7,338 nucleotides of DNA from Cyanobacteria bacterium UBA9579 (GTDB lineage: Bacteria; Cyanobacteriota; Vampirovibrionia; Gastranaerophilales; UBA9579). A model generated the notes under the pieces. The model was not told the DNA's origin and searched no databases. It saw nothing but the letters and a program-made list of their open reading frames with translations. This document shows, in pieces, positions 6,652-7,338 of the stretch. The stretch lies in contig DNSU01000046.1 in NCBI GenBank assembly GCA_003499585.1, positions 6,643 through 13,980 of the forward strand. The letters run 5' to 3'. How positions within the stretch are numbered: the stretch's first letter is position 1; each line of letters begins with the position of its first letter. Position numbers and translations under genes: made by a program.

Positions 6652-6667
6652 GACCGTTTCAATATAA

Positions 6668-7338
6668 TTAACCGTAAAAGATCCATGTTAAAAAATAATC
6701 AAAAACAAGAATTGAGAGTGCTGACCATACAGCTGCTCTTGTTGTTGCAATTCCCACTTCTTTAGCTCCACCTTTTGTTGCTAATCCATGAGTACAACAG
6801 ATTAATGTTATTAAAAGTCCAAATACAGCTGCTTTTACCATACTCACTTTAATATCATAGATACCTAAATATAACCATACAGAATTTATATATATGTTAG
6901 GATGAATATTTACCATAGATTTTGCTACAAACATGCCACCTAAGATGCCAATAGCCTGAGATAATATAGTAATAAGCGGCACCATTAACACTCCTGCAAT
7001 AAGCCTTGGCACTACAAGATGAGCAATTGGGTCTACTTTTAGCACTTGCAAAGCATCAATTTGCTCGGTTACTTTCATATTTCCAAGTTCTGCTGCAATA
7101 GCTGTTCCAGCCCTGGCCCCAATCGCAAGACTAGCAAACACCGGAGCCATTTCTCTAATCATTGCAATCGATACAAGTCCTCCAACATAGGCTTCAGCTC
7201 CTGATAATACAAATTGTTTTGCTACCTGAAGAGCAAGCACCGAGCCGCTAATAAGAGTAATTACAACTGCTATAGCGGCTGAATCAAAACCTATAATTGA
7301 AGCTTGAATAATAGTATTTTTTATATGAATCCTGCCGC
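6668..7338 (-). CDS. mlaE: MlaE-family lipid ABC transporter permease, 5' end outside the window
   Basis: Inner-membrane permease of an Mla-type ABC importer/exporter that moves phospholipid or related lipids between inner and outer membrane with an MlaF-type ATPase and an MlaD/MCE-domain protein. The frame stays open to the right edge, giving 222 visible residues of a family usually near 250-260, so only about 30-40 N-terminal residues should be missing. Recognisable pieces are the first membrane region ending ISGSVLALQVA, the EMAPVFASLAIGARAG stretch, and the coupling motif EQIDAL (7049-7066), which in this family contacts the ATPase. Three more hydrophobic segments follow, ending in the C-terminal LVFDYFLTWIFYG. 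An internal GTG at 7238-7240 is not the start, since family-like sequence continues upstream. Partner genes are not in view. The cyanobacterial and chloroplast TGD1 homologues are close relatives, so the exact lipid substrate is open. Confidence 0.93.
   Translation of the reverse strand, partial: GRIHIKNTIIQASIIGFDSAAIAVVITLISGSVLALQVAKQFVLSGAEAYVGGLVSIAMIREMAPVFASLAIGARAGTAIAAELGNMKVTEQIDALQVLKVDPIAHLVVPRLIAGVLMVPLITILSQAIGILGGMFVAKSMVNIHPNIYINSVWLYLGIYDIKVSMVKAAVFGLLITLICCTHGLATKGGAKEVGIATTRAAVWSALSILVFDYFLTWIFYG

Larger units (their letters stand above)
6560..6654. repeat. REPIN-like element: two inverted hairpin repeats
   Basis: It lies in the 132-nt gap between the convergent rsmG and mlaE-like genes. 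The left arm begins GTCATTCTGA and ends GAAGAATCT; the right arm read on the minus strand begins GTCATCCTGA and ends GAAGGATCT. The arms are inverted relatives separated by a 38-nt AT-rich centre (6591-6628). Each arm is itself an imperfect palindrome. I recognise this GTCATTCTGA...GAAGAATC type as one that recurs between genes in many unrelated bacterial genomes. The inverted pair of palindromes with a short spacer matches the layout of REPINs, which are mobilised by a RayT-type (Y1) transposase encoded elsewhere. No transposase lies in the window. The structure might also act as an mRNA 3' end for both convergent genes. Confidence 0.75.

Noticed and set aside
6560..6654. CRISPR repeat pair or MITE with target duplication
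   Set aside because: The two units are inverted, not direct, with a single spacer, and I found no matching short direct duplications at the outer borders.
7238..7240. GTG as start codon of the MlaE-like gene
   Set aside because: The frame stays open to the window edge and encodes upstream residues typical of the family's first membrane region, so the true start is outside.

Overview
The window is AT-rich and tightly packed. It carries five complete protein genes and one gene cut by the right edge, and no RNA gene, CRISPR array or insertion sequence is visible. An MlaE-type lipid-transporter permease implies an outer membrane. The DapB and Asd sequences, especially the DapB C-terminal half with its RLPGFVAHQEVIFGAPGQ block and VYGLE-IL ending, resemble what I know of cyanobacterial enzymes. 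Together with the low GC this suggests a non-photosynthetic cyanobacterial relative (Vampirovibrionia/Melainabacteria, e.g. Gastranaerophilales). That placement is an inference from remembered family sequences, not a search.

Left region (about 64-2857, minus strand): a dapB-asd-dapA operon, read right to left, with gaps of 13 and 33 nt. Asd makes aspartate semialdehyde, DapA condenses it with pyruvate, and DapB reduces the product to tetrahydrodipicolinate. This is the entry to diaminopimelate (peptidoglycan) and lysine synthesis. Each gene has a good GAGG/AGGAG ribosome binding site. A perfect 8-bp hairpin overlaps the dapA stop codon.

Centre (2858-3141): a 284-nt divergent intergenic region. 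It has candidate dapB promoters, an 8-bp inverted repeat around one of them, and a 10-bp palindrome near a weak rightward promoter.

Right of centre (3142-6535, plus strand): an 887-residue protein with a STAND/AAA-type P-loop ATPase module, a winged-helix-like region, a long charged linker and about eight TPRs. Its end overlaps the start of rsmG (16S rRNA m7G methyltransferase) by 8 nt, so the two look translationally coupled. The function of the ATPase-TPR protein is unknown, and it is the least explained gene here.

Right end (6536-7338): rsmG and the leftward mlaE-like gene converge on a 132-nt gap. The gap holds a dispersed-repeat-type element made of two inverted copies of a small hairpin about 40 nt apart. 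The copies differ by a compensatory base-pair change, an architecture like REPIN elements. It is the most interesting non-coding signal in the window.
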